Below, piece after piece: positions 16,994-25,310 of a stretch of 64,000 bases of DNA. The notes beneath the pieces were generated by a model. The model ran no database searches. It had not been told where the DNA came from and saw only the letters and a list, made by a program, of their open reading frames with translations. The first letter of the stretch is position 1. Each line of letters opens with the position of its first letter. Where the stretch lies: the NCBI RefSeq assembly GCF_029963765.1, contig NZ_JALBYU010000016.1, positions 1 to 64,000 on the forward strand, in the 5' to 3' direction. The position numbers and the translations under genes were made by a program. The stretch is from Pseudomonas sp. UYIF39. Lineage in GTDB: Bacteria; Pseudomonadota; Gammaproteobacteria; Pseudomonadales; Pseudomonadaceae.

Positions 16994-18084
16994 GGCTGCA
17001 CCTTCGCGGCAAATGCCTTGAGCGCGAGTTTGAGCAAATCGTTGTGCTGATAGCTGCCGTCACGGTCATCGCCGTAGCGCACGATCACCAGGTTTTCGCC
17101 GGGAATCACGTACATTGCCTGACCCCAATGGCCCAGCGCGGAGAAGGTGTCGGCGGGTGCATCGGGCCAGGGTTTTGCCGCGCCATCCGCAGCTCGATTG
17201 AGCCACCAATGGCCGCCGGGGACGGCGTCGTCCTGATGGGCTTGATAGTGGGCGAACGGTTCGCGGTTGAAAGCAATCCAGTCCTTGGGCAGCAATTGCC
17301 GCTCGCCCCAACGACCGTTGCGGGCCATCAACAGACCGACTCGCGCGAGATCCCGGGCGGTGAGATAGGCATAGGACGAAGCGACGAAGGTTCCCGTGGC
17401 ATCGCTTTCCCAGACGGCGTGGCGAATCCCCAAGGGTTCGAACAGAGCAGTCCATGGATAGTCCGGATAGCGGGTCGGGCCGACGATGGTTTTCAGCGCG
17501 GCGGACAACAAATTGCTGTCACCGCTGGAGTAACGGAATGCCTGACCGGGTTTGGCGTATTCACCGTGATCGGCGGTGAACGCGGCCATGTCCGGGTGAC
17601 CACGGGTGTAGAGCATCGCGACCACCGAGGATTTCAACGGTGCGTATTCATAGTCTTCCTGCCAGTCCAGGCCCGAGGCCCAATGCAGCAGGTCGGCCAT
17701 GGTCATCATCGGGTGTTTTTCCAGCGGTGGATAAAACTTCAGCGCCGGGTCCTGGAGCTTGAACAGGCCTTCGCCATAGGCCACGCCGAGGACCGTGGCC
17801 ATCAAGCTTTTGCTGATGGACCAGGACAGGTGCAGGGTGTCAGCGGTGGTCGGGCCGGCGTAGCGTTCGTAGATCAACTGGCCGTCGCGGATCACCAGCA
17901 AGGCATCGGTGCGGATACCTTTTCGGGTGGCCTCATCACGGGGTGGGAAGGCGTAAGTCTCCAGCGCTTGAAGCGCCGGCCCGCTGACTGTCGGACCGGT
18001 TGACCATTGCTCGGCAGGCCAATATTCGGCGTGGGCCGTGAGGCTGAGCAGGAGCATAAAAACCAGGGACAAGCCTTTGGACAT
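16990..18084 (-). CDS. Secreted serine hydrolase, beta-lactamase/6-aminohexanoate-dimer hydrolase type
   Basis: The 364-residue protein has a signal peptide ending at TAHA. The class C beta-lactamase/PBP fold is marked by SISK at 89-92 (catalytic Ser and Lys), Y185-S-S in FRYSSGDSN, and a C-terminal HWGQAMYVIPGEN that replaces the KTG box. This pattern is common in esterases and amide hydrolases related to 6-aminohexanoate-dimer hydrolase rather than in true beta-lactamases. It is periplasmic. It is followed by the coupled small anchored protein. The substrate is unknown. Confidence 0.87.
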   Translation of the reverse strand: MSKGLSLVFMLLLSLTAHAEYWPAEQWSTGPTVSGPALQALETYAFPPRDEATRKGIRTDALLVIRDGQLIYERYAGPTTADTLHLSWSISKSLMATVLGVAYGEGLFKLQDPALKFYPPLEKHPMMTMADLLHWASGLDWQEDYEYAPLKSSVVAMLYTRGHPDMAAFTADHGEYAKPGQAFRYSSGDSNLLSAALKTIVGPTRYPDYPWTALFEPLGIRHAVWESDATGTFVASSYAYLTARDLARVGLLMARNGRWGERQLLPKDWIAFNREPFAHYQAHQDDAVPGGHWWLNRAADGAAKPWPDAPADTFSALGHWGQAMYVIPGENLVIVRYGDDRDGSYQHNDLLKLALKAFAAKVQP

Positions 18085-18169
18085 GGTGAGGGCTCGGAGG
18101 GGTGGACCTGCTGAGCCTAGTCGCGGTTGATGACAGTTTTTGAGTTTGCATTGTTCTTGAGGCCGCCTT

Positions 18170-18236
18170 CACGAGCAGGCTCGCTCCCACATTTTGAAAT
18201 GCATTCCTCCTGCGAGAGCGGGCTTGCTCGCGAAGG
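18170..18236. repeat. REP-type inverted pair (GTGGGAGCGAGC family)
   Basis: ACGAGCAGGCTCGCTCCCAC lies within 18170-18191 and a diverged inverted copy (GAGAGCGGGCTTGCTCGCGA) within 18211-18236. It lies between the serine hydrolase promoter and the end of the acyl-CoA-dehydrogenase-like gene. Confidence 0.75.
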
Positions 18237-18242
18237 GGCCAG

Positions 18243-19130
18243 TCAATCCAGCGAAGATCCCGTGAGCGCCTTGGCCAATCGCTTCCCCCGCGCACCCGTC
18301 GCCAAATCCATCACACCCTGATCGCGCTGCCACATCGCGCCCCAATGCTGCGGGCCATCGGCCAATGCCTGAGTCACCTCAGCCTTGAGCCCATCGAACT
18401 GCGCGAACAAGCCACCAAGCAACACATGCCCGGACGGATTATTCGGCGCCTGCCGGCTGACTTCCGCACACCCGGCCAGCAGCGCCAGCAAACGCAGTTG
18501 CAAGCCTTGCGGCCAGTCGCTGTCCTGACCGATGCCGTACAGCCAGGCGGTCATGGCGCTCAGAACGTAAATGTCTTCAAGGGTGCGAAACGGTTTGATG
18601 TAAGCATCCCAGCCATCCCCCGCCAGCAGTTCGCACTGAGCGTTATCGAGAAACAGCCGGCCATGGCTGATGTCTGGCATCAACGGGATCGCCGGTAGCT
18701 TTTCCAGACGCACGCCCGGTTCATCGGGATAGACCACCGCCAGGCTCAGGCGCGGTTTTTCGTCGGGGGCTTCACTGCGAGCAGCAATCAGCAGCCAATC
18801 GGCGGCATCGCCTGCGGTGACAAAATCCTTGCGCCCGCTCAGACGCAAATCGTGCAGACGGGTCTGCATATCCGCCACCTTCAGGCTGCGCTGTTCGGTC
18901 GCGCACAAGGCGCCGAGGCTCAGCGGCGCGCTCGGCCAGAGCATGCGCAACGCCGCCTGATAGCCCACCAGAAACGCCAGCCCCGGCGTCGACATCAAAC
19001 GCCCGCCAGCCACCGCCAGTTCGAACGGCGTGACGTTGCCCAACTGGTGCAACAAGGTCGCGAACCCCTCGCCCAGGTCCGGGTTGGCGGGCAGACGATC
19101 GCGGCGGCGCAGCAGGTTTTGCCAGGGCAT
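18243..19130 (-). CDS. Acyl-CoA dehydrogenase-like protein (short)
   Basis: The 295-residue protein resembles the middle part of acyl-CoA dehydrogenases: LGALCATEQRS (FAD/substrate loop region), then LSGRKDFVTAGDAADWLLIA, which parallels the LNGTKMFITNG strand. A helical C-terminal half follows. At 295 residues it is far shorter than usual (about 380), and I cannot place the catalytic Glu, so it may be a non-canonical or non-catalytic flavoprotein. The ATG at 19130 has GAGGAG upstream and is preferred over 19154. It is divergent from olsB with 154 bp between them; a link to lipid metabolism is inferred from position. Confidence 0.7.
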   Translation of the reverse strand: MPWQNLLRRRDRLPANPDLGEGFATLLHQLGNVTPFELAVAGGRLMSTPGLAFLVGYQAALRMLWPSAPLSLGALCATEQRSLKVADMQTRLHDLRLSGRKDFVTAGDAADWLLIAARSEAPDEKPRLSLAVVYPDEPGVRLEKLPAIPLMPDISHGRLFLDNAQCELLAGDGWDAYIKPFRTLEDIYVLSAMTAWLYGIGQDSDWPQGLQLRLLALLAGCAEVSRQAPNNPSGHVLLGGLFAQFDGLKAEVTQALADGPQHWGAMWQRDQGVMDLATGARGKRLAKALTGSSLD

Positions 19131-19284
19131 AAGAGGCTCCTCGTGGGCTGTCATATAAGCATCACCAAAGCTTCATGGCGATGACACCGGGGCTACATAG
19201 CCTGACTTTGCACAACACGGCCGCATAAAGAAAGTCGATCGGCTGCAACCCAAGACGGGTGACCGGCCCGTATGGAGATTCGCA

Positions 19285-20040
19285 ATGACTCAGATCGCCC
19301 GCATCAGCGACACCGGCAATGAACGCCGCCTGCAAGCCGAACGCCTGGTGGGCGCCGAGGCCTTGCAGGAAGCCCAGGCCTTGCGCTTCAACGTGTTCAG
19401 CGGCGAGTTCAACGCAAAGCTGAAAGGCGCAGAGCTGGGTCTGGACATGGATGACTATGATGTTCACTGCGCCCACATCGGTGTACGGGACTTGAACACC
19501 GGGCGTCTGGTGGCGACCACCCGTTTGCTCGACCATACGGCCGCCAGCAGCCTGGGCAAGTTCTACAGCGAAGAAGAATTCAGCTTGCACGGCCTGCTCC
19601 ATCTGAAAGGCCCGATTCTGGAAATCGGCCGCACCTGCGTCGACCCCGCCTACCGCAACGGCGGCACCATCGCCGTACTTTGGGGCGAACTGGCCGAAGT
19701 GCTGAACCAGGGCGGCTACAGCTATTTGATGGGTTGCGCGAGCATCCCGATGCAGGACGGCGGCATTCAGGCCCACGCAATCATGCAGCGCCTGCGCGAA
19801 CGCTACCTGTGCACCGAACACCTGCGGGCCGAACCGAAAAAACCGCTGCCGAGCCTCGACATCCCGTCCAACGTCATCGCCGAAATGCCGCCGCTGCTCA
19901 AGGCCTATATGCGTCTTGGCGCGAAGATCTGCGGCGAGCCGTGCTGGGACGAAGACTTCCAGGTCGCCGACGTGTTCATCCTGCTCAAGCGCGACGAACT
20001 CTGCCCGCGTTATGCCAAACACTTCAAGGCGGCCGTGTGA
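19285..20040 (+). CDS. olsB: L-ornithine N-acyltransferase
   Basis: The 251-residue GNAT-fold protein transfers a 3-hydroxyacyl group from acyl carrier protein to the alpha-amine of ornithine, making lyso-ornithine lipid. The family text is clear: LVGAEALQEAQALRFNVFSG, GRLVATTRLLDH, LEIGRTCVDPAYRNGGTIAV and YLMGCASIPMQDGG. The length fits Pseudomonas OlsB. Its stop overlaps the olsA start (TGATG), so the pair is coupled. Ornithine lipids replace phospholipids under phosphate limitation in Pseudomonas, but I see no convincing Pho box upstream. Confidence 0.93.
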   Translation: MTQIARISDTGNERRLQAERLVGAEALQEAQALRFNVFSGEFNAKLKGAELGLDMDDYDVHCAHIGVRDLNTGRLVATTRLLDHTAASSLGKFYSEEEFSLHGLLHLKGPILEIGRTCVDPAYRNGGTIAVLWGELAEVLNQGGYSYLMGCASIPMQDGGIQAHAIMQRLRERYLCTEHLRAEPKKPLPSLDIPSNVIAEMPPLLKAYMRLGAKICGEPCWDEDFQVADVFILLKRDELCPRYAKHFKAAV

Positions 20041-20834
20041 TGAGTCGGTTACGGGTATACGCGCGAATTGCGCGAGTGCTGGTGGTGGTGGCGCTGGGGT
20101 TGAGCATGGCCGGAGTGTTCGGACTGTTCGAGCGTTTGGGGATTGCTCATTCGATGGTCCGCCGCCAACGCTGGTCGCGGTTCTTCATGGCGCGCTTGAG
20201 CAACGCCCTGCCCTTTCGCGTGACCGTGCACGGTCAATTGCCGAAAGCGCCGATGCTGTGGGTCAGCAACCATGTGTCCTGGACCGATATTCCGCTGCTG
20301 GGCATGCTCACGCCGCTGTCGTTCCTGTCCAAGGCCGAAGTGCGCACCTGGCCGGTGGCGGGCTGGTTGGCGGCCAAGGCCGGCAGCTTGTTCATTCGCC
20401 GAGGATCGGGCGACAGCCAGTTGATTCGCAAACAGATGACCCGTCATCTGGAGCAGGAACATCCGCTGCTGATGTTCCCGGAAGGCACCACCACCGATGG
20501 CCGTTCGTTGCGCACTTTCCACGGTCGATTGCTGTCTGCGGCGATCGACTCGGAAGTGAAGTTGCAGCCGGTGGCGATTCGTTATCTGCGCGACGGGAAG
20601 CTCGACTCGCTGGCGCCGTTCATTGGCGATGATGATTTGCTCTCGCACCTGATGCGCTTGTTTGCCCATGATCGGGGTGAGGTGGAGATTCATTTGCTCA
20701 AGCCGATCGCGTGTGAAGGTCGCGAACGTGCAGCACTGGCGTTCGAGGCGCAGCAGGCGGTGCAGAAGGCGTTGTTTGGCGAAGTGGCCAAACCGGCGGA
20801 ACCACGGCGTACTGGCGAACTCATCGCCGCCTGA
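20040..20834 (+). CDS. olsA: Lyso-ornithine lipid O-acyltransferase
   Basis: The 264-residue protein has the PlsC acyltransferase signature NHVSWTD (H78 and D83) and FPEGTTTDG at 146-154, plus an N-terminal hydrophobic helix (VLVVVALGLSMAGVFGLF). It adds the second fatty acid to lyso-ornithine lipid at the inner membrane. The ATG at 20040 shares one base with the olsB stop, which fixes the start. No stop-and-restart site is needed. Confidence 0.93.
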   Translation: MSRLRVYARIARVLVVVALGLSMAGVFGLFERLGIAHSMVRRQRWSRFFMARLSNALPFRVTVHGQLPKAPMLWVSNHVSWTDIPLLGMLTPLSFLSKAEVRTWPVAGWLAAKAGSLFIRRGSGDSQLIRKQMTRHLEQEHPLLMFPEGTTTDGRSLRTFHGRLLSAAIDSEVKLQPVAIRYLRDGKLDSLAPFIGDDDLLSHLMRLFAHDRGEVEIHLLKPIACEGRERAALAFEAQQAVQKALFGEVAKPAEPRRTGELIAA

Positions 20835-20844
20835 CCCCGCTTTT

Positions 20845-20871
20845 CTGTAGGAGCAAAGCTTGCTCCTACAG
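20845..20871. terminator. Palindromic hairpin between convergent olsA and acpH
   Basis: CTGTAGGAGCAAAGCTTGCT followed by CCTACAG forms a 27-base palindrome centred on AAGCTT. There is no strong T-run on either side. It may act as a bidirectional terminator or be a solo REP core (GTAGGAGCAA type). Confidence 0.55.
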
Positions 20872-20880
20872 AGATGGGTG

Positions 20881-21450
20881 TCAGCGGTTTTTGGCGAAAT
20901 CCTGAAGCTGCGGATAGAACAACCGAAAGTCATCGCTCAACGGCTCATACAACACCCGCAATTCCCGCATCGCTGCGGCCAGTTCCTCGGGCCGCGTCAG
21001 CCGCCGTGAAATCCCCCGCAGCACCTGCTCAAGCACCGCAAATTCGCGATAGGAACCCAACCAGTCATTGGCGACCATGTGCGGCGCGATCTGCGCCAGC
21101 CGTTCCGGCAATTGCGCCTCGGTGGACAGCACCCGATACACGCCTGAAGTGAATTGCTCCAGCGGTTGGTCGGCGTAAAGCGTCCAGTCCCGGGCCAGGC
21201 AATGGTCGAAAAACACGTCGAGCACGATCCCGGCGTAACGCCGGCGGGTCAGGGAAAACCGTGACAACGAAACGTCCACCAACGGATGGCGGTCGGTAAA
21301 GACATCGATGCTGCGATGCAGCTGGATGGCCGCTTCGATCTCCGGATCGAACTGCCCTTGCAGCCGCCCTTTGACGAAATCGCCATAAAGACTGCCGAGC
21401 AATTGACCGGGGCGCTGACCACCGAGGTGCAGATGTGCGAGATAGTTCAT
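20881..21450 (-). CDS. acpH: ACP phosphodiesterase (acyl carrier protein hydrolase)
   Basis: The 189-residue protein opens with MNYLAHLHLGG, the recognisable start of AcpH. It also carries GDFVKGRLQG, AIQLHRSIDVFTDRHP and VFFDHCLARDW, the His/Asp-rich HD-like metal site of the family. It removes 4'-phosphopantetheine from holo-ACP. It is convergent with olsA. The 170 bp upstream are shared with the ArsR-type gene. Confidence 0.92.
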   Translation of the reverse strand: MNYLAHLHLGGQRPGQLLGSLYGDFVKGRLQGQFDPEIEAAIQLHRSIDVFTDRHPLVDVSLSRFSLTRRRYAGIVLDVFFDHCLARDWTLYADQPLEQFTSGVYRVLSTEAQLPERLAQIAPHMVANDWLGSYREFAVLEQVLRGISRRLTRPEELAAAMRELRVLYEPLSDDFRLFYPQLQDFAKNR

Positions 21451-21547
21451 GCGCGCAGCTTAGCACTGCGCCTTTGTATCGTTACACCCACAATATCGTT
21501 ATAACTCGATATACCGAATTACTCGGTCGTCAGACCAAAATCATATT

Positions 21548-21565
21548 GGTATATCGCGAAATACC
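21548..21565. promoter_or_regulatory. Inverted-repeat operator candidate upstream of the ArsR gene
   Basis: GGTATATCGCGAAATACC is a palindrome with perfect outer arms GGTAT/ATACC, 56 bp before the ArsR-type start. Related CGATATA/TATCG words recur at about 21508-21515 and 21593-21598 in an unusually AT-rich stretch. This suggests an autoregulatory operator for the ArsR protein; binding is inferred. Confidence 0.5.
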
Positions 21566-21620
21566 GATTTAAAGTTCGCCCCATCGCGATATAGCGTTTT
21601 ACTCATCACGAGCCCAAACC

Positions 21621-21923
21621 ATGACCATCGACCTCGACGAAATAATAAAAGCCCTGGCACACCCAGTACGGCGAGAAATCCTGCACTGGCTCAAAGACCC
21701 GACCGTCGAATTCCCCGACCAGTCCCACAGCAACGAGCACGGCGTCTGCGCCGGGCAGATCGATCAACGTTGTGGTTTGTCGCAGTCCACGGTGTCTGCA
21801 CACCTGGCAACCCTGCAACGCGCCGGCCTGATCAGCAGCCGCAAAGTCGGCCAGTGGCATTTTTTCAAGCGCAATGAGGAAACCATTCAGGAATTCCTCA
21901 AAACCTTCAGCAAAGAGCTCTGA
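21621..21923 (+). CDS. ArsR-family helix-turn-helix repressor
   Basis: The 100-residue protein has the ArsR winged-helix pattern: ALAHPVRREILHWLKD, then CGLSQSTVSAHLATLQRAGL (recognition helix) and ISSRKVGQWHFFKRNEE (wing). Cysteines occur at VCAGQIDQRC, which could sense electrophiles or metals. It is followed within 35 bp by an MFS exporter and then xenB, so it probably represses this three-gene unit in response to a compound those proteins handle. Confidence 0.88.
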   Translation: MTIDLDEIIKALAHPVRREILHWLKDPTVEFPDQSHSNEHGVCAGQIDQRCGLSQSTVSAHLATLQRAGLISSRKVGQWHFFKRNEETIQEFLKTFSKEL

Positions 21924-21957
21924 CCCTTTACGTCAGTACGCCGATAAGGAATCAACA

Positions 21958-23124
21958 ATGCCCCTCTCGCTACTCATTCTGGCCTTGAGCGCCTTCGCCA
22001 TCGGCACCACCGAGTTCGTCATCATGGGCTTGTTGCCCGATGTGGCGGCGGACCTGGGGGTGTCGATTCCCGGCGCCGGCTGGCTGGTGACCGGTTACGC
22101 CCTGGGCGTAGCCATCGGTGCGCCGTTCATGGCACTGGCCACCGCCAGACTGCCGCGCAAAGCCGCTTTGGTAGCGTTGATGGGCATTTTCATCGTCGGC
22201 AACCTGCTCTGTGCAATGGCTACCGACTACAACGTGCTGATGTTTGCCCGTGTGGTGACCGCCCTCTGCCACGGTGCGTTCTTCGGCATTGGCTCAGTGG
22301 TAGCAGCGTGCCTGGTTCCGGCGAACAAGCGCGCTTCGGCCGTGGCATTGATGTTCACCGGCCTGACCCTGGCCAACGTGCTCGGCGTTCCGCTGGGCAC
22401 CGCGCTCGGTCAGGAAGCCGGCTGGCGTTCGACCTTCTGGGCGGTGACCGTGATTGGTGTAATCGCGCTGATCGGCCTGATCCGCTTCCTGCCGGCCAAG
22501 CGTGATGAAGAGAAACTCGACATGCGCGCAGAACTGCGCGCCCTCAAAGGCGCCGGGATCTGGCTGTCGTTGAGCATGACCGCGTTGTTCGCGGCTTCCG
22601 TCTTCACCCTGTTCACCTACGTCGCCCCGCTGCTTGGCGATGTCACCGGCGTCTCGCCCAAAGGCGTGACCTGGACCCTGATGCTCATCGGCCTGGGCCT
22701 GACGGTCGGCAACATCATCGGCGGCAAGCTGGCTGACAAAGGCATGGCCGCAACGTTGATCGGCGTCTTTATCTCGATGGCCGTGATCTCGACCGTACTG
22801 ACCTGGACCAGCGTTGCGCTGATTCCGACCGAAATCACCCTGTTCCTCTGGGCCACCGCGTGCTTTGCCGCAGTGCCCGCCCTGCAAGTGAACGTGGTGA
22901 CCTACGGCAACGCCGCACCGAACCTGGTGTCGACCCTGAACATCGGCGCTTTCAATATCGGCAACGCACTGGGTGCCTGGGTCGGTGGCAGCGTCATCGC
23001 CCACGGTTTCGGCTTGACCAGCGTTCCTCTCGCGGCAGCCGCACTGGCGGTACTCGCCCTGCTGGTGACCCTGATTACTTTCCGTCAGAGCGGCAATCCC
23101 GAACTGGCCCCTGCTACCAACTGA
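21958..23124 (+). CDS. MFS efflux transporter (DHA1, AraJ/YdhP-like)
   Basis: The 388-residue protein has 12 predicted transmembrane segments. It opens with LALSAFAIGTTEFVIMGLLP, the hallmark of the AraJ/YdhP/SotB-like group, and carries motif A-like ATARLPRKAALV and FARVVTALCHGAFFG. The ATG at 21958 has an AAGGA site (GATAAGGAATCAACA) upstream. It sits between the ArsR gene and xenB. Export of a xenobiotic or electrophile is inferred. Confidence 0.9.
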   Translation: MPLSLLILALSAFAIGTTEFVIMGLLPDVAADLGVSIPGAGWLVTGYALGVAIGAPFMALATARLPRKAALVALMGIFIVGNLLCAMATDYNVLMFARVVTALCHGAFFGIGSVVAACLVPANKRASAVALMFTGLTLANVLGVPLGTALGQEAGWRSTFWAVTVIGVIALIGLIRFLPAKRDEEKLDMRAELRALKGAGIWLSLSMTALFAASVFTLFTYVAPLLGDVTGVSPKGVTWTLMLIGLGLTVGNIIGGKLADKGMAATLIGVFISMAVISTVLTWTSVALIPTEITLFLWATACFAAVPALQVNVVTYGNAAPNLVSTLNIGAFNIGNALGAWVGGSVIAHGFGLTSVPLAAAALAVLALLVTLITFRQSGNPELAPATN

Positions 23125-23145
23125 TCTCTACAAGAGAGCTATTTC

Positions 23146-24195
23146 ATGACGACTATTTTCGATCCGATCAAACTGGGCGACCTCGAGTTGGCCAACCGCA
23201 TCATCATGGCGCCGCTGACCCGCTGCCGCGCCGACGAAGGCCGCGTGCCAAACGCGTTGATGGCCGAGTACTACGTACAACGCGCCTCCGCCGGCCTGAT
23301 CCTCAGCGAGGCCACTTCGGTCACGCCGATGGGCGTCGGCTACCCGGACACCCCGGGTATCTGGTCCAACGATCAAGTACGTGGCTGGAGCAACGTAACC
23401 AAAGCTATCCACGGCGCAGGCGGCAAAATCTTCCTGCAACTGTGGCACGTCGGCCGGGTTTCCCACGAGTCGTACCTGGGCGGTGAAGCGCCGGTCGCAC
23501 CCAGCGCCATTCAGCCAAAAGGTCATGTCAGCCTGGTCCGTCCTTTGGCCGACTACCCAACCCCGCGCGCTCTGGAAACCGCTGAGATCGCCGACATCGT
23601 AGACGCCTACCGCGTGGGTGCCGAGAACGCCAAGGCGGCCGGTTTCGACGGCGTGGAAATCCACGGCGCCAACGGTTACCTGCTCGACCAGTTTCTGCAA
23701 AGCAGCACCAACCAGCGCACCGACAACTACGGCGGCTCCCTGGAGAACCGTGCTCGCCTGTTGCTGGAAGTGACCGACGCAGCGATTGAAGTCTGGGGCG
23801 CGGGCCGCGTGGGTGTGCACCTGGCACCGCGCGCTGATTCCCACGACATGGGTGACGACAACCTGTCCGAGACCTTCACCTACGTGGCTCGCGAACTGGG
23901 CAAACGTGGCATCGCCTTCATCTGCTCCCGCGAGAAAGAAGATGGCGACAGCCTGGGTCCACAATTGAAAGAAGCGTTCGGCGGCCCGTACATCGTCAAC
24001 GAACGCTTCACCAAGGACAGTGCCAACGCCTGGCTGGCCAGCGGCAAGGCTGATGCAGTCGCTTTCGGCGTGCCATTCATTGCTAACCCGGACCTGCCGG
24101 CACGCTTGAAGGCCGATGCACCGTTGAATGAGCCACGTCCTGAGCTGTTTTATTCCAAGGGCGCGGTTGGTTACATCGACTACCCGGTGTTGTAA
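23146..24195 (+). CDS. xenB: Xenobiotic reductase B, Old Yellow Enzyme family ene-reductase
   Basis: The 349-residue protein is recognisable as XenB of fluorescent pseudomonads, an FMN flavoprotein that reduces activated alkenes and nitro-esters such as nitroglycerin with NADPH. It opens IFDPIKLGDLELANRIIMAP and has the substrate-binding pair H173/N176 in VEIHGANGYLLDQF, then RADSHDMGDD and AFGVPFIANPDLP near the FMN phosphate site. It is 21 bp behind the MFS gene, with AGAGAG upstream of the ATG. A strong terminator follows. Confidence 0.94.
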   Translation: MTTIFDPIKLGDLELANRIIMAPLTRCRADEGRVPNALMAEYYVQRASAGLILSEATSVTPMGVGYPDTPGIWSNDQVRGWSNVTKAIHGAGGKIFLQLWHVGRVSHESYLGGEAPVAPSAIQPKGHVSLVRPLADYPTPRALETAEIADIVDAYRVGAENAKAAGFDGVEIHGANGYLLDQFLQSSTNQRTDNYGGSLENRARLLLEVTDAAIEVWGAGRVGVHLAPRADSHDMGDDNLSETFTYVARELGKRGIAFICSREKEDGDSLGPQLKEAFGGPYIVNERFTKDSANAWLASGKADAVAFGVPFIANPDLPARLKADAPLNEPRPELFYSKGAVGYIDYPVL

Positions 24196-24212
24196 GCGTC
24201 CCCCCTTGAAAT

Positions 24213-24248
24213 GCAAAAGCCCCGACTCGAAAGAGCCGGGGCTTTTTT
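24213..24248 (+). terminator. Rho-independent terminator after xenB
   Basis: AGCCCCGACTC, a GAAA loop and GAGCCGGGGCT form a stem with one mismatch, followed by TTTTTT. It lies 20 bp after the xenB stop. Confidence 0.9.
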
Positions 24249-24412
24249 GCAACCGGGTTACTCACAAAATCCCTACAAATCAGGTAGCTCACTACCTATC
24301 AACCTGGCGAGCGTACGTATATAAAAGCACCCCATTGCAATCAGGCGAGCGTCAGGGTGATTCTCATCCGCCTCAAATGTTGATACAACCGGATCCAATT
24401 ACGCATTTTGTT

Positions 24413-25045
24413 TCATTTGCGCAGGCTGGGGCTCAAGCGCAGCATGTCCAACCCTGTATCAACCAAACGCTCGGCGTCGATGTGCAGTTCAAAGCTGTCG
24501 GGCGCCAACAGCCACTGATACAGGATGCCATCGATATAAGCATGAATGCTGATGGCCGCTCGCGCAGTGTCGAGGTCTTCCGGCAACTGCCCCCGATTGA
24601 CCGCATTACTCAGGGCCAGGGCGATCCGCACATTGCAATCAAGGCTGACCTCTCGGCGCTGCTGGCGCAGGTCGCACATTTCATCGGTGAATTCGCACTT
24701 ATGAAACAGAATCTCATTGATGCGTCGGGTTTTCGGGTCCAGAGCAACTTGATGAAACAAATGAATCAGCAGTTTGCGCATGCAGCCCAAGGGGTCGAGT
24801 TCATCTTCGCTCTCACTGGCCCTGGCCATTTCATCCAGCGGTTCATGCAAGGTATCAAGCATGGCCTGCACCAGATCCGCCTTGTTGCTGAAATGCCAGT
24901 AGATGGCCCCGCGCGTGACCCCGGCCAGGGTAGCGATATCCGCCAGTGTCGTGCGCGCCACGCCCCTTTCGTAAAAGGCTTTTTCTGCCGCTTCCAGTAT
25001 CTGGCTGCGGGTTTCTTGAGCTTCCTCTTTGGTACGACGGACCAT
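24413..25045 (-). CDS. ttgR: TetR-family repressor of the efflux operon
   Basis: The 210-residue protein matches TtgR/EmhR in length and text. It opens MVRRTKEEAQETRSQILEAA. The HTH is TTLADIATLAGVTRGAIYWHF. The ligand domain carries ASESEDELDPLGCMRKLL and RRINEILFHKCEFTDEM, and the end is LVDTGLDMLRLSPSLRK. It binds aromatic antibiotics, flavonoids and solvents and releases the shared operator. It is divergent from ttgA across 265 bp containing that operator. The region 24249-24412 beyond its stop shows no other feature. Confidence 0.95.
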   Translation of the reverse strand: MVRRTKEEAQETRSQILEAAEKAFYERGVARTTLADIATLAGVTRGAIYWHFSNKADLVQAMLDTLHEPLDEMARASESEDELDPLGCMRKLLIHLFHQVALDPKTRRINEILFHKCEFTDEMCDLRQQRREVSLDCNVRIALALSNAVNRGQLPEDLDTARAAISIHAYIDGILYQWLLAPDSFELHIDAERLVDTGLDMLRLSPSLRK

Positions 25046-25189
25046 GGCAGTACAACCTCAATCAGGATGCTTCAGCGATGTCTGAACATCCGCTGAATAA
25101 AAGTGGGGCGAGCGCTCTCGGGCGTCGTCCCCGGCCTACAATTCGAACCCTTGAACGGCTTTTGTAACGGTGTGGATACGCGGCCAAGG

Positions 25190-25223
25190 TATTTACAAAC
25201 AACCATGAACGTAAGTATATTCC
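25190..25223. promoter_or_regulatory. TtgR-type operator between ttgR and ttgA
   Basis: TATTTACAAACAACCATGAA continues into CGTAAGTATATTCC. From memory this is almost identical to the TtgR operator of P. putida, with TAC...GTA arms. It is 88 bp upstream of the ttgA start and would overlap both divergent promoters. Confidence 0.85.
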
Positions 25224-25310
25224 TTAGCAAGCTACTTATCCACTCAGCGCATATTTTTTACCTTTCCACATTTCTCGTGCGCAATTTGCGCGCCTGACCC
25301 GAGGATTTTC

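Noticed and set aside
16990..18084. True class C beta-lactamase
   Set aside because: The KTG motif is replaced by HWG and the YxN motif by YSS, which fits esterase/amide hydrolase relatives.
19147..19163. Possible Pho box (CTGTCATATAAGCATCA) between the acyl-CoA-dehydrogenase-like gene and olsB
   Set aside because: The first half-site is perfect but the second matches poorly, and the box lies over the start region of the divergent gene. It is not enough to claim PhoB control.
23128..24252. 374-codon open frame antisense to xenB
   Set aside because: It covers the whole xenB gene and the terminator, with no motif. It is a compositional artefact.
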